NCBI GenBank assembly: GCA_020723765.1
Contig: DYIF01000004.1
Span: 105,808 to 169,807 of the forward strand
DNA length: 64,000 nt
Origin: Elusimicrobium minutum
GTDB lineage: Bacteria > Elusimicrobiota > Elusimicrobia > Elusimicrobiales > UBA9959
Direction of reading: 5' to 3'
Shown here: piece by piece, positions 33,561 to 42,257 of the stretch
How the letters are laid out: every line of letters begins with the position of its first letter
How positions within the stretch are numbered: position 1 is the first letter of the stretch
The notes under the pieces: generated by a model
What the model saw: the letters and a program-made list of their open reading frames with translations, nothing else
Told to the model about the DNA's origin: nothing
The model's database searches: none
Position numbers and translations under genes: made by a program

Positions 33561-36176
33561 TCATTTATCTTTGCCGCAACATTTTTTATATTTCTTGCCG
33601 CTGCCGCAAGGGCAGGGGTCGTTTCTCCCGACTTTTACGGAAGAAACAGTAGGTTTGTTTTGATTTTCTTCCTTTTTATCCGATTTTTTTTCTTTTTCGA
33701 CGTTCTCGTTTTTTTGATTTGAAAACTGAGGCCTTATTATTCTCGGCGGAAGCTGTATCTTGAAAAGATATTCTATGGTGTTATCCCTTACTCTGTCTAA
33801 CATTCTTTCAAACAAAGCGTAAGATTCCTTTTGATATTCTATCAAAGGGTCCTTCTGGCCGTAAGCTCTTAAAACCACCCCTTTTCTCAAATGGTCCAAT
33901 TCGTATAGATGGTTTTTCCAGTTATGGTCTATTATTTGCAAAAGAAGTATTCTTTCAAGTTCTTTAAAATTAACGCCTCTTTCGGAAAAATCCGCCTCTC
34001 TTTTTTTATAAAGTTCTTTGAGTTTTGTAATTATCTCGTCTTTCAAAGATTCGTAATTTAAAGAATCCGAGTTTTCAACGCTAAAACCGAAGCTCCTTTT
34101 AATCTGAATGTTCAAATTATCTAAATTCCAGGCGGAGGGATGCTCTTTCGCGTCTATATTGTTTTCTATCAAAGAATCAACCATCTCTTCCATCATCTTC
34201 TCTATTCTATCCGAAATAGACTCGCTTTCAAGTATTATGTTTCTAAGCTCGTAAACCGCCATCCTCTGCTTATTCATTACGTTATCGTAATCCAATACCT
34301 GTTTTCTTATATCGAAGTTCATCGCCTCGACTCTTCTTTGAGCGTTTTCTATCTGTTTGGATATGATTCTCGACTCTATTACCTCGCCTTCTTTCATCCC
34401 CAATCTTTCCATTATCGCCGATATCCTATCGGAACCGAAAAGCCTCATAAGCTCGTCTTCAAGCGATACGTAAAAAACCGAAACGCCGGGGTCTCCCTGT
34501 CTTGCGCATCTTCCCCTCAACTGATTGTCTATTCTTCTCGACTCGTGCCTCTCCGTGCCTATTACGCAAAGCCCTCCGGCCTCAACCACATACTTCTGAT
34601 TTTCCAAATCAGGGGGGTTGCCACCCAGTATTATGTCGGTTCCCCTTCCGGCCATATTTGTGGCTATGGTAACCGAGCCTTTTCTTCCCGCCTGAGCTAT
34701 TATCTGAGCTTCCATCTCGTGATACTTTGCGTTTAAAACCTGATGAGGAATTCCTTTTTTTCTAAGCAGTTGCGAAAGCATCTCGGATTTTTCTATAGAC
34801 CTTGTCCCGACAAGCAAAGGCTGTCCCTTTTTCCATCTCTCCTCTACCTCCGCGACTATGGCGTTATATTTTTCTCTCTCGGTCCTGTAAACTCTATCCG
34901 GAAAATCGTATCTTATACATTTTTTGTTCGGCGGAATTTCCACCACATCAAGTTTATATATCTCCCAGAACTCCGCCGCCTCGGTCATAGCGGTACCCGT
35001 CATACCGGCTATTTTGTTATATAATTTGAAAAAATTCTGAAAGGTTATGGTGGCAAGAGTCTGATTTTCCTCTTTTATCTGAAGATGCTCCTTCGCTTCT
35101 ATAGCCTGGTGAAGCCCGTCCGACCATCTTCTTCCCGGCATCAATCTTCCGGTAAACTCGTCAACTATCACTATCTCTCCGTCTTTTACCACATAATGAA
35201 CGTCTTTTTTAAATAGATAATGAGCCCTTACCGCTTGATTTATATGATGAGCCCACTCGGCGTTTATATCGTTGTATATGTTATCGACTTTTAAAAGCCT
35301 TTCGGCTTTCTGAACGCCTTCCTCGGTAAGCATAACGCTATGATTTTTCTCGTCTATTATCGCGTCGAAACCCTTTCCTATATCCAGACCCTCTTTCTTG
35401 GCTTCAAACTCTTCTTTTTCGGTTATAAACTTTATCTTAAGATAAGGAATTATTCTGTCCACTATATAATATTTATCGGTGGATTGTTCGCTGGGCCCGG
35501 ATATTATCAAAGGAGTTCTGGCCTCGTCTATCAATATGGAATCCACCTCGTCCACTATGGCGTAATTAAGGCCTCTAAGAACCCTCTCGTTTTTATCCAT
35601 AACCATATTATCTCTCAGATAATCGAATCCTAATTCGTTGTTTGTAACATAGGTTATGTCGCACTCATACATCTTTTTTCTCTCGGCGTTATCCATATCG
35701 TGATTTATGTATCCGACACTAAGCCCTAAAAATTCATGAACAGGTCCCATCCAGTTTCTATCTCTCTTTGCTAAATAATCGTTTACGGTAACCACATGAA
35801 CGCCTTTACCGGTCAAGGCGTTGAGATAAGCCGGCAAAGTCGCAACCAGAGTTTTTCCCTCGCCGGTCTTCATTTCGGCTATTTTGCCCTGATGTAAAAC
35901 GGTTCCGCCTATAAGCTGGACGTCGTAATGTCTAAGCCCTATCGTTCTTTTAGATGCCTCTCTGACGGCGGCGTAGGCCATCGGAAGTATGTCGTCCAAA
36001 GACATACCGTCTTCGAGCATTTTTTTAAACTCGTTAGTTTTATTTTTTAATTCCTCGTCGCCAAGCTTAGAATATTCGTCCGAAAGAGAGTTTATTTCGT
36101 CTATTAAAGGCATTATTTTCTTAATATCTCTTTCGCTTTTGGTCCCGAAAACAGAATCTATTATTTTCTTTATCAT
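33561..36176 (-). CDS. secA: Preprotein translocase ATPase SecA
   Basis: The 871-residue motor drives Sec export. It has Walker A in MKTGEGKT (~99-106), DVQLIGG before it, the [15 protein letters not shown] segment, helicase-like motifs in the second half, GRAGRQGD-like [11 protein letters not shown], and a C-terminal zinc motif [13 protein letters not shown] for SecB or ribosome contact. It is monocistronic; TATAAT lies 8 bp before the ATG and no Shine-Dalgarno is visible. Confidence 0.98.
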   Translation of the reverse strand: MIKKIIDSVFGTKSERDIKKIMPLIDEINSLSDEYSKLGDEELKNKTNEFKKMLEDGMSLDDILPMAYAAVREASKRTIGLRHYDVQLIGGTVLHQGKIAEMKTGEGKTLVATLPAYLNALTGKGVHVVTVNDYLAKRDRNWMGPVHEFLGLSVGYINHDMDNAERKKMYECDITYVTNNELGFDYLRDNMVMDKNERVLRGLNYAIVDEVDSILIDEARTPLIISGPSEQSTDKYYIVDRIIPYLKIKFITEKEEFEAKKEGLDIGKGFDAIIDEKNHSVMLTEEGVQKAERLLKVDNIYNDINAEWAHHINQAVRAHYLFKKDVHYVVKDGEIVIVDEFTGRLMPGRRWSDGLHQAIEAKEHLQIKEENQTLATITFQNFFKLYNKIAGMTGTAMTEAAEFWEIYKLDVVEIPPNKKCIRYDFPDRVYRTEREKYNAIVAEVEERWKKGQPLLVGTRSIEKSEMLSQLLRKKGIPHQVLNAKYHEMEAQIIAQAGRKGSVTIATNMAGRGTDIILGGNPPDLENQKYVVEAGGLCVIGTERHESRRIDNQLRGRCARQGDPGVSVFYVSLEDELMRLFGSDRISAIMERLGMKEGEVIESRIISKQIENAQRRVEAMNFDIRKQVLDYDNVMNKQRMAVYELRNIILESESISDRIEKMMEEMVDSLIENNIDAKEHPSAWNLDNLNIQIKRSFGFSVENSDSLNYESLKDEIITKLKELYKKREADFSERGVNFKELERILLLQIIDHNWKNHLYELDHLRKGVVLRAYGQKDPLIEYQKESYALFERMLDRVRDNTIEYLFKIQLPPRIIRPQFSNQKNENVEKEKKSDKKEENQNKPTVSSVKVGRNDPCPCGSGKKYKKCCGKDK

Positions 36177-36184
36177 ATATAAAT

Positions 36185-36190
36185 ATTATA
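36185..36190 (-). promoter_or_regulatory. -10 element of secA
   Basis: TATAAT on the minus strand, 8 bp before the secA ATG, with no ribosome-binding site between. Confidence 0.5.
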
Positions 36191-36224
36191 ACAATAAAAA
36201 AGGCCCATATTTGAAAGGATTGAA

Positions 36225-36728
36225 TCAATTTTTAATTCTTGATTTCAGGTAATCAGTAAAAATATCAGGATTTTCGGGCGATATGACAAACTTTTTTTTA
36301 TCGGTCTCAATGAGAACAAGATCCGAAAAATTTGAAAAATAAGCTCTGTAATTGCCTATGGATTCATTTCGGAAAATGCCGTAAAAACCGAACAAACCGC
36401 CGTTACCGAATATTCTTATTGAAGATTTTATGTCTTGATAACCCAACCTGGATACCTTTTTTATTTCCTCGTATTTTATTTTAATCGGAAATATTTTTCT
36501 TTTTATCGATAACCCGTCGGACTCCAAAACATATTCTCCAACGCTAAACAACCAGGAAAAAATGGGAATAAAAATCAAAATAACCGATATTATTAAATTT
36601 GACGTTTTTATCTTCGAATGAACGATAAAGTCGTAGAACTGATAAACGGGAAAGCCTATAAGCAATATAAGAGACAAAACCGTAATAACCAGCACAAGCT
36701 TATTGTATTTGTTTTTAAAAATTTCCAT
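36225..36728 (-). CDS. Bacterial PH-like domain membrane protein
   Basis: The 167-residue protein has two membrane helices (~9-28 and ~45-68) and a C-terminal beta-rich domain (YVLESDGLSIKRKIFPIKIKYEEIKKV ... KKFVISPENPDIFTDYLKSRI) that fits the bPH fold used for membrane or protein contacts. The longer frame upstream would overlap the lnt gene on the other strand and is rejected; ATG 36728 follows a TATAAT by 6 bp, a leaderless arrangement. Function unknown. Confidence 0.78.
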   Translation of the reverse strand: MEIFKNKYNKLVLVITVLSLILLIGFPVYQFYDFIVHSKIKTSNLIISVILIFIPIFSWLFSVGEYVLESDGLSIKRKIFPIKIKYEEIKKVSRLGYQDIKSSIRIFGNGGLFGFYGIFRNESIGNYRAYFSNFSDLVLIETDKKKFVISPENPDIFTDYLKSRIKN

Positions 36729-36734
36729 ATTAAA

Positions 36735-36740
36735 ATTATA
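36735..36740 (-). promoter_or_regulatory. -10 element (leaderless type) of PH-like gene
   Basis: TATAAT on the minus strand ends exactly 6 bp before ATG 36728. The hexamer overlaps the divergent leader of lnt. Confidence 0.6.
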
Positions 36741-36759
36741 TAATTTATTTAGGAAAGAA

Positions 36760-38286
36760 ATGTTTAAAATTAAAAGCATAATCATTGAAAACAAAAAATT
36801 GTTATTTACTCTTTTAAGCTCTTTTTTGATTTTTCTCTCATACCCCAAAATCTCGCTCTCGCCGCTGGCTTTTTTATCTCTAATTCCTTTCATAATAGCT
36901 TTATTTGAATTTAAAACAAAAAAAGAAGCGATAAAATACGGTTTCATATACGGTTTTTCCACTTATTTGCTACTACTTTACTGGATATATCCGACATTGA
37001 GAGCGGGCGAGGTAAATCCGGTCGTTTCGTTACTCGGATTGTTATTTTTATCCGCCTTACTTTCAATAGAGTTTGTAGTTATTAGTTTTGTGGGATATAT
37101 GTCTAAAACATGCAATATAAATATGACCGTATTTGTTTTGCCTTCGGTATGGGTATTGGTAGATTCCATAAAAACAAGCCTAACCAAATACGCGCCTTAT
37201 TTCCCGTGGTTTCAGTTGGGTTATTCTCAGTGGAATAGTCCATATATTCTAAATCTTTCCCATTTAGGTCAGACCTATACGCTCACTTTTTTGATAGTTT
37301 CAATAAACGTTCTTTTAGCTTCGATAATAATAGAAAAAGAAAAAACTAAAAAAATAAAGAAATTTATAGCTGCCGTTTTAGTTCTTTTCATTTCTTTAAC
37401 ATTAGGCAAAATGAAATATGACGATATCGAGAAATTATTAAAATCAAGCGATAAAAAAATAAAAATCGCCGTAATACAGCCCTCGATAGATTTTTATATG
37501 AAATGGGACTGGTCTTATGTGGACGATATAAAATCCAAAATAGAAACCGTTTTAAAAAAAGCTACCGAAAACGACAAACCCGATATAATAATATGGCCGG
37601 AAAACGCGTTATACGGCTGGATAGACGACAACGATGTTTTTAACTGGCTATGCAAAAACATAAAGCAAACAAATACTTATCATATAGTGGGTTCCGTATC
37701 CAAGATTAACAGAAAACATGTTTCCGCTTATCTTATAAACCCTAAATGCGAAATAATCGCGGAGTACGATAAAAGAATACTCGTTCCTTTCGGAGAATAT
37801 GTTCCTTTTAGAAGCGTAATAGGAAAATTCGCAAAGGTAGTAACGGCCTTAGGCGAGTTTGAAGAAGGAAACATAAATCAAAAACCTTTTGTTTTAAACG
37901 AATTAAAATTGGGCCAAACCATCTGCTATGAAACCATATTCGACTACCTCTTTTATCAAGAAGAAGATGTGGATTTGTTTATAAATATAACAAACGACGG
38001 GTGGTATCTAAACACATCGGCTCCATATCAGCATTTTGCCGTGTCCGTATCGCGGGCGGTTTCCAATTCAAGGCCGTTTATAAGAGCGGCAAACAACGGG
38101 ATATCCGCTTTTATATATCCCAACGGTAAAATATTATCCGAACTTAAACTAAACGAATACGGGTACATAAAAAAAGAAATAAAATTAATCGATATTAAAA
38201 GACAAAACGAAATAGAAAAAAACATAGCCATTTATATAAGTTTGATGATAATAACGGCTTTTATGCTGGCGATGCTATTCAGATGA
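36760..38286 (+). CDS. lnt: Apolipoprotein N-acyltransferase
   Basis: The 508-residue enzyme adds the third acyl chain to lipoproteins at the inner membrane. About seven membrane helices lie in the first ~230 residues, then a nitrilase-like domain with the Glu in IIWPENALYGW, Lys in KRILVPFGEYVP and nucleophile Cys in GQTICYETIF. The start ATG 36760 is set by AGGAAAG just upstream; an earlier in-frame ATG would overlap the divergent gene. It ends with ATGA overlap to the next gene. Confidence 0.95.
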   Translation: MFKIKSIIIENKKLLFTLLSSFLIFLSYPKISLSPLAFLSLIPFIIALFEFKTKKEAIKYGFIYGFSTYLLLLYWIYPTLRAGEVNPVVSLLGLLFLSALLSIEFVVISFVGYMSKTCNINMTVFVLPSVWVLVDSIKTSLTKYAPYFPWFQLGYSQWNSPYILNLSHLGQTYTLTFLIVSINVLLASIIIEKEKTKKIKKFIAAVLVLFISLTLGKMKYDDIEKLLKSSDKKIKIAVIQPSIDFYMKWDWSYVDDIKSKIETVLKKATENDKPDIIIWPENALYGWIDDNDVFNWLCKNIKQTNTYHIVGSVSKINRKHVSAYLINPKCEIIAEYDKRILVPFGEYVPFRSVIGKFAKVVTALGEFEEGNINQKPFVLNELKLGQTICYETIFDYLFYQEEDVDLFINITNDGWYLNTSAPYQHFAVSVSRAVSNSRPFIRAANNGISAFIYPNGKILSELKLNEYGYIKKEIKLIDIKRQNEIEKNIAIYISLMIITAFMLAMLFR

Positions 38287-38768
38287 AAAATTTATTTATA
38301 CTAAAAATAATACTCGTAGCCTTAATGATTTACTTTTACTCCAATTTCATAAAATACGACAATTATTTTTCTTTCTTAGATTACATAAATCTTTGTTTTC
38401 ACGAAGCGGGTCATGTTTTTTTGGGTTTTTTGGGAGAAACGATAGGATTTATGGGCGGAACCATATCTCAGATATTCTGGCCCACTTTTATAACGATTTA
38501 TTTTTATAAAACGGGACAAATTTTTTCTTCTAAAATATCGCTTTTTTGGGTCGGAGAAAATTTTTTAAACATAAGCATATATATAGCAGACGCGCAAAAA
38601 CAGGAACTTCCGCTTGTCGGAGGAGGAGAACACGATTGGGCTTATCTTTTAAACAAATTCGGGGTAATAAAATATACGGACCATATATCTAAAGCGGTTT
38701 TTATTTTCGGAACCCTAATAATGTTTTACTCGATGTATCTTATAATTAAAAAAGACCAAACTCAATAA
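38283..38768 (+). CDS. Putative membrane zinc metallopeptidase with HEAGH motif
   Basis: The 161-residue protein has membrane helices near 5-25, ~50-80 and ~135-155. It carries HEAGH (~40-44), a classic HExxH zinc motif, at the edge of a membrane segment, and a later GGGEHDWAYLL whose His or Asp could be the third ligand. No named family is recognised with confidence; a site-2-protease-like or M50-related role is possible. It is co-translated with lnt and closed by a strong terminator. Confidence 0.7.
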   Translation: MKNLFILKIILVALMIYFYSNFIKYDNYFSFLDYINLCFHEAGHVFLGFLGETIGFMGGTISQIFWPTFITIYFYKTGQIFSSKISLFWVGENFLNISIYIADAQKQELPLVGGGEHDWAYLLNKFGVIKYTDHISKAVFIFGTLIMFYSMYLIIKKDQTQ

Positions 38769-38797
38769 AAAAGCGGGCGGTAAAACGCCCGCTTTTT
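38767..38797. terminator. Bidirectional rho-independent terminator
   Basis: An 11-bp perfect stem (AAAAGCGGGCG / CGCCCGCTTTT, 38769-38779 and 38786-38796) with a 6-nt loop and T-runs on both strands separates the lnt unit from the convergent gene at 38822. Confidence 0.93.
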
Positions 38798-38821
38798 GTT
38801 ATTTCGGCTTAAGAGAATTTC

Positions 38822-39325
38822 TTATTTTGTCTGAGGCGCCGTTTTTGTTTCGGTTTGTTTAGGTTGAGAAGGTTTATCGTCGGATTTTTTCATCTCTTTC
38901 TTTTCTTCCTTTTTTTCCATTTTTTCTTTCATCTCTTCGTTAATCTTCATCATCTTTTCTATCTTCGGATTTGTTATATCTCCCGAGTATTTTATTTTTA
39001 TCCTATCCCCCGGTTTTAACGAAGAAGCGTCTATGGTATCTTTACCGTCTTTTAATTTTAAACCTTCATAACCGAAGGTCATAGTTTCGCCTTTCTTTTT
39101 TACGGAATCTACGGTAATCGTTTTCTTCTCGACATCTACGGATTTTACTACGCCCGTAAGGGTATGAAGTTTTTCCATAGACTTTTCTTTAACCTCTTCT
39201 TTTTTCGTTTCGATCCCGCCTTTTTTTATTTTTCCGGTATTATTGAGCTCCTGAGCGTATGTCTGAGCGCTTAGAAGCGAATAAGAAAACACGCAAGATA
39301 AAAGAATTAACGTTATTTTTTTCAT
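38822..39325 (-). CDS. Exported OB-like protein with charged tail
   Basis: The 167-residue product has a signal peptide (MKKITLILLSCVFSYSLLSA) and a central small beta domain (LTGVVKSVDVEKKTITVDS ... LKPGDRIKIKYSGD) resembling the DUF5666/NirD-like OB folds found in many exported proteins. It ends in a Lys/Glu-rich helix and a Gln/Thr tail. Function unknown. ATG 39325 is 4 bp after GGAGGG; an ATG six codons earlier overlaps this site and is rejected. Confidence 0.8.
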   Translation of the reverse strand: MKKITLILLSCVFSYSLLSAQTYAQELNNTGKIKKGGIETKKEEVKEKSMEKLHTLTGVVKSVDVEKKTITVDSVKKKGETMTFGYEGLKLKDGKDTIDASSLKPGDRIKIKYSGDITNPKIEKMMKINEEMKEKMEKKEEKKEMKKSDDKPSQPKQTETKTAPQTK

Positions 39326-39351
39326 TTTCCCTCCTAAATACATTATACATA

Positions 39352-39508
39352 TTTAAAAGATGCGTAGATGAGTGAACGCGTAGAAGATTGGAAGAAATTA
39401 GATGTATAGAGACGTAGATGTGTGGATGTATAGAGGAAACTTTAGACATTTGGTTCCGCTCGTGCAACTTTAAACATTGAACATAGAACATTAAACTTTA
39501 GAGTTTGA
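39352..39508 (-). repeat. Composite 7/8-bp tandem repeat element, copy 3 (inverted)
   Basis: Read on the minus strand: five YAAWGTY heptamers, core GCACGAGCGGAACCAAATG, one or two more heptamers, then octamers (CTATACAT CCACACAT and so on) with a CTAATTTC TTCCAATC tail. It lies in the divergent interval between the OB-like gene and mutL. Confidence 0.85.
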
Positions 39509-39521
39509 CGGTTTAAAAAAT

Positions 39522-39530
39522 TGCTAAAAT
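39522..39530 (+). promoter_or_regulatory. Extended -10 promoter (leaderless type) of mutL
   Basis: TGC plus TAAAAT (39525-39530) ends exactly 6 bp before the mutL ATG at 39537; there is no Shine-Dalgarno. A TTGACG lies upstream, but only 14 bp away. Confidence 0.65.
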
Positions 39531-39536
39531 TTTCTT

Positions 39537-41267
39537 ATGATAAAAATACTCGACGCCTCTACATACTCAAAAATAGCCGCGGGAGAAGTCATAGAAAGTC
39601 CCGTATCGGTTTTAAAAGAACTGATAGAAAATTCTCTGGACGCAAACGCAAACTCGATAAACATAACCGTAGAAAAAGCCGGCAAAAAAACGATAAGAGT
39701 AAACGACGACGGCGACGGAATGAGCTTAGAAGACTTAAAAATTGCGCTATACAGATACTCCACAAGCAAAATTAAAAACATAGAGGATATAAATTCTTTA
39801 ATTACCTACGGTTTTAGAGGAGAGGCTTTATTTTCCATATTTTCGGTTTCCAAAATAACGATAAATTCATACGACGGCAAAGGTCAAACGGGACATACCT
39901 TAAAAGCCGAAGGCGGAGATTTTAACTCGATATCCATATTCCCATCCGCGCCTTTAAAAGGCACAACCGTCGAAGTAAAGGACCTATTTTACAATACGCC
40001 CGCAAGATTTAAATTTTTAAAATCCGACTCTTATATAAGAAGCTCCATAATAAAACTTATAGAAGAATTCGCTTTGATAAGGCCGGACAAAAGATTTGTT
40101 CTCAACATAGACGGGAAAGAAATATATAATCTTCCTCCGGACAAAGACAAACGATTTGTTTTAAGAGCGAAAAAAATATTGGGAGAAGATCTTACCAGAG
40201 ACCTCATTTATTTCGAAGAAAACTTCGATAAAATAACAATAAAAGGATTCGTCTCAAGCTCCTCCAATTTAGTTTCCTCAAAAACATTCCAATACATATA
40301 CGTAAATTCGAGAATAGTGGAATCGAAAACGGTATCCTCCGCGGTTTATAAGGCTTTTGAACATATAAGGCTAAACAAGCATCCTATTTTTTTGGTTTCC
40401 ATAGAAGCCAAGCCGTCCAAAATAGATGTAAATGTTCACCCGCAAAAAAAAGAAGTAAAATTCGACGACGAGAATTTCGTTTATATGTCCGTTTATAAAA
40501 CCGTAGAAAAAGCCGTAGAAAATAGATCTTCTCCCCAAAGGCTTTACGACTCCGAGCCAGACAATGAATTGGAAACGGTAAAAGAAAAAGATTTAACGCA
40601 AGAGCTCGAAAAACAAAACATCTCCTTTTCTCAATCGGATTTTATAACCCGAATGTATGAAAACGAAAAAAACACCCACTGGTACAAACCTCCCGTCACA
40701 TTCGTAGGCCAGGCTTTTGCAAGCTTATTAATATACCAGACTCAAAACTCCATACTTATAATAGACCAGCATGCGGCGGCGGAAAGAATTACGTTCGAAA
40801 AATACGTAAACGAGTTTAACGAGAAAAAAATATCCGTTCAAAAACTTATTATTCCGATAGAATTAAAAATGCCGATAAGCGCGATATCCAAGATAATGGA
40901 AATGAAAGAATTTTTATCTGACGCGGGATTTGAGATAAATCAAATAGGCCCAAACTCCATCTCCGTTTACTCGGTTCCGTCCTTGTTTAACTTTACCCAA
41001 AAAGAAATCTCCGAGATATTTAATTATTTAAACGAAGTCATATCCAGACCTTCAAACATATCGGCCGAGCTTAAAAGAGATACCATAGCCACCATATCCT
41101 GTAAAAAATCGATAAAATTCAACGAAAAAATCGACTCTAAAGCCGCTTTAAATCTAATAGAAGAACTGAAAAATACTAAAGACCCTCTTCATTGTCCTCA
41201 CGGAAGGCCGGTAATGGTGGAAATTTCAAGCGAAGAGCTTTTAAGAAAATTCGGAAGAGGCGGTTAA
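39537..41267 (+). CDS. mutL: DNA mismatch repair protein MutL
   Basis: The 576-residue protein has the GHKL ATPase motifs KIAAGEVIE, ELIENSLDAN, DDGDGM and YGFRGEAL in the first ~100 residues, and a C-terminal nuclease-dimer domain. The endonuclease motif DQHA(X)2E(X)4E is present (DQHAAAERITFE), with SCKKSI and CPHGRP, so it should be an active nicking MutL as in bacteria without MutH. mutS is not in the window. Confidence 0.97.
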   Translation: MIKILDASTYSKIAAGEVIESPVSVLKELIENSLDANANSINITVEKAGKKTIRVNDDGDGMSLEDLKIALYRYSTSKIKNIEDINSLITYGFRGEALFSIFSVSKITINSYDGKGQTGHTLKAEGGDFNSISIFPSAPLKGTTVEVKDLFYNTPARFKFLKSDSYIRSSIIKLIEEFALIRPDKRFVLNIDGKEIYNLPPDKDKRFVLRAKKILGEDLTRDLIYFEENFDKITIKGFVSSSSNLVSSKTFQYIYVNSRIVESKTVSSAVYKAFEHIRLNKHPIFLVSIEAKPSKIDVNVHPQKKEVKFDDENFVYMSVYKTVEKAVENRSSPQRLYDSEPDNELETVKEKDLTQELEKQNISFSQSDFITRMYENEKNTHWYKPPVTFVGQAFASLLIYQTQNSILIIDQHAAAERITFEKYVNEFNEKKISVQKLIIPIELKMPISAISKIMEMKEFLSDAGFEINQIGPNSISVYSVPSLFNFTQKEISEIFNYLNEVISRPSNISAELKRDTIATISCKKSIKFNEKIDSKAALNLIEELKNTKDPLHCPHGRPVMVEISSEELLRKFGRGG

Positions 41268-42254
41268 ATGAAAACAAAGGATATATTAATAGCTTCGCTT
41301 GGAATAATAATAAGCTTTCTGTTGATATATCTGAGTTTCAAAAACGCGGATTTTTCAAAATTTTTATTAATATTAAAGAAATCGGACATATCTTTCATGT
41401 TTCTTTTTTTAATCTCCACATTTTTTGAGTTGGTGTTTAGAACTCTAAAATGGTATTTAATATTAAAGCCTAACGTAACAACAGATTTAAAGCAACTGTT
41501 TAAAATAGAGGTGATAAGTTTGGGAATAAATAACATACTGCCTTTTAGAATGGGCGAGATAACAAAAATATTTTTGGTTTCGCATTTTTACGCAATCCCA
41601 AAAACAACCGTTCTTTCGACAGTATTTATAGAAAGGCTTATGGATACTTTGATACTGTTCGCTCTTCTGCTTTTATATTCGAAGTTGGGAGGGATAAACA
41701 TACTAATAAATAAAACTTCATTTTTTGTAATACTTAACTTTGCGATAATAGCGGTTATAATTCTTTTCATATTCTCCGATAAGATAATGATTCACCCTAA
41801 GGTTAAAAAATTTCAAAATTATCACCCAAAAATACACTCTTTTATAATAAAAATAAAAAACGGCGGGGTTTGTTTTAAAAGTTTGGGGCTGACATTTTTA
41901 ATATTGGGCTCGGGAATAATACAATGGAATTTCGACGTTTTAAATAACTTTTTTATGGCAAAGGCTTTAAAAATACACGCAATAGACTTTTTTAAGGCCG
42001 CAATATCGGTATTTGCGGGGTCATTATCCGCAAGCGTTCCATCCATGCCCGGATATTTCGGAAATTACGAGTATGCGGTTTCAAGGGTATGTATGAGCTG
42101 GGGTATAGATAAAGAAACTTCTCTGCTTTTTGCCACATCGGTACATATTCTGGGCTACATAGTAATAACTCTTGCGGCGGTAATCTTCATATACTCCTTA
42201 GGTTTAAATTTTAGAAAAATACTATCCATGTCGAAAAATCAGAAGGAAAAATAG
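41268..42254 (+). CDS. Flippase-like / UPF0104 (lysylphosphatidylglycerol synthase TM region) protein
   Basis: The 328-residue integral membrane protein has about eight helices and the family motif SLSASVPSMPGYFGNYEYA (~250-268). The family includes the membrane part of MprF and proteins tied to lipid or glycolipid flipping. It starts directly after the mutL stop and lies 3 bp before asnB, so it is part of a mutL-UPF0104-asnB-trmL unit. The substrate is unknown. Confidence 0.88.
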   Translation: MKTKDILIASLGIIISFLLIYLSFKNADFSKFLLILKKSDISFMFLFLISTFFELVFRTLKWYLILKPNVTTDLKQLFKIEVISLGINNILPFRMGEITKIFLVSHFYAIPKTTVLSTVFIERLMDTLILFALLLLYSKLGGINILINKTSFFVILNFAIIAVIILFIFSDKIMIHPKVKKFQNYHPKIHSFIIKIKNGGVCFKSLGLTFLILGSGIIQWNFDVLNNFFMAKALKIHAIDFFKAAISVFAGSLSASVPSMPGYFGNYEYAVSRVCMSWGIDKETSLLFATSVHILGYIVITLAAVIFIYSLGLNFRKILSMSKNQKEK

Positions 42255-42257
42255 AAT

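Noticed and set aside
34140..34736. 198-codon open frame on plus opposite secA
   Set aside because: It lies wholly antisense to a perfectly conserved SecA and has no family motifs or start signal; long antisense frames also occur opposite clpC (18488-18958) and the GYF_2 gene (10706-11041).
36703..36759. Earlier start for lnt
   Set aside because: It would run into the divergent PH-like gene; ATG 36760 has AGGAAAG directly upstream.
36729..36962. Upstream extension of the PH-like gene to 36962
   Set aside because: It would overlap the lnt coding region on the other strand, and ATG 36728 has a -10 element at the leaderless distance.
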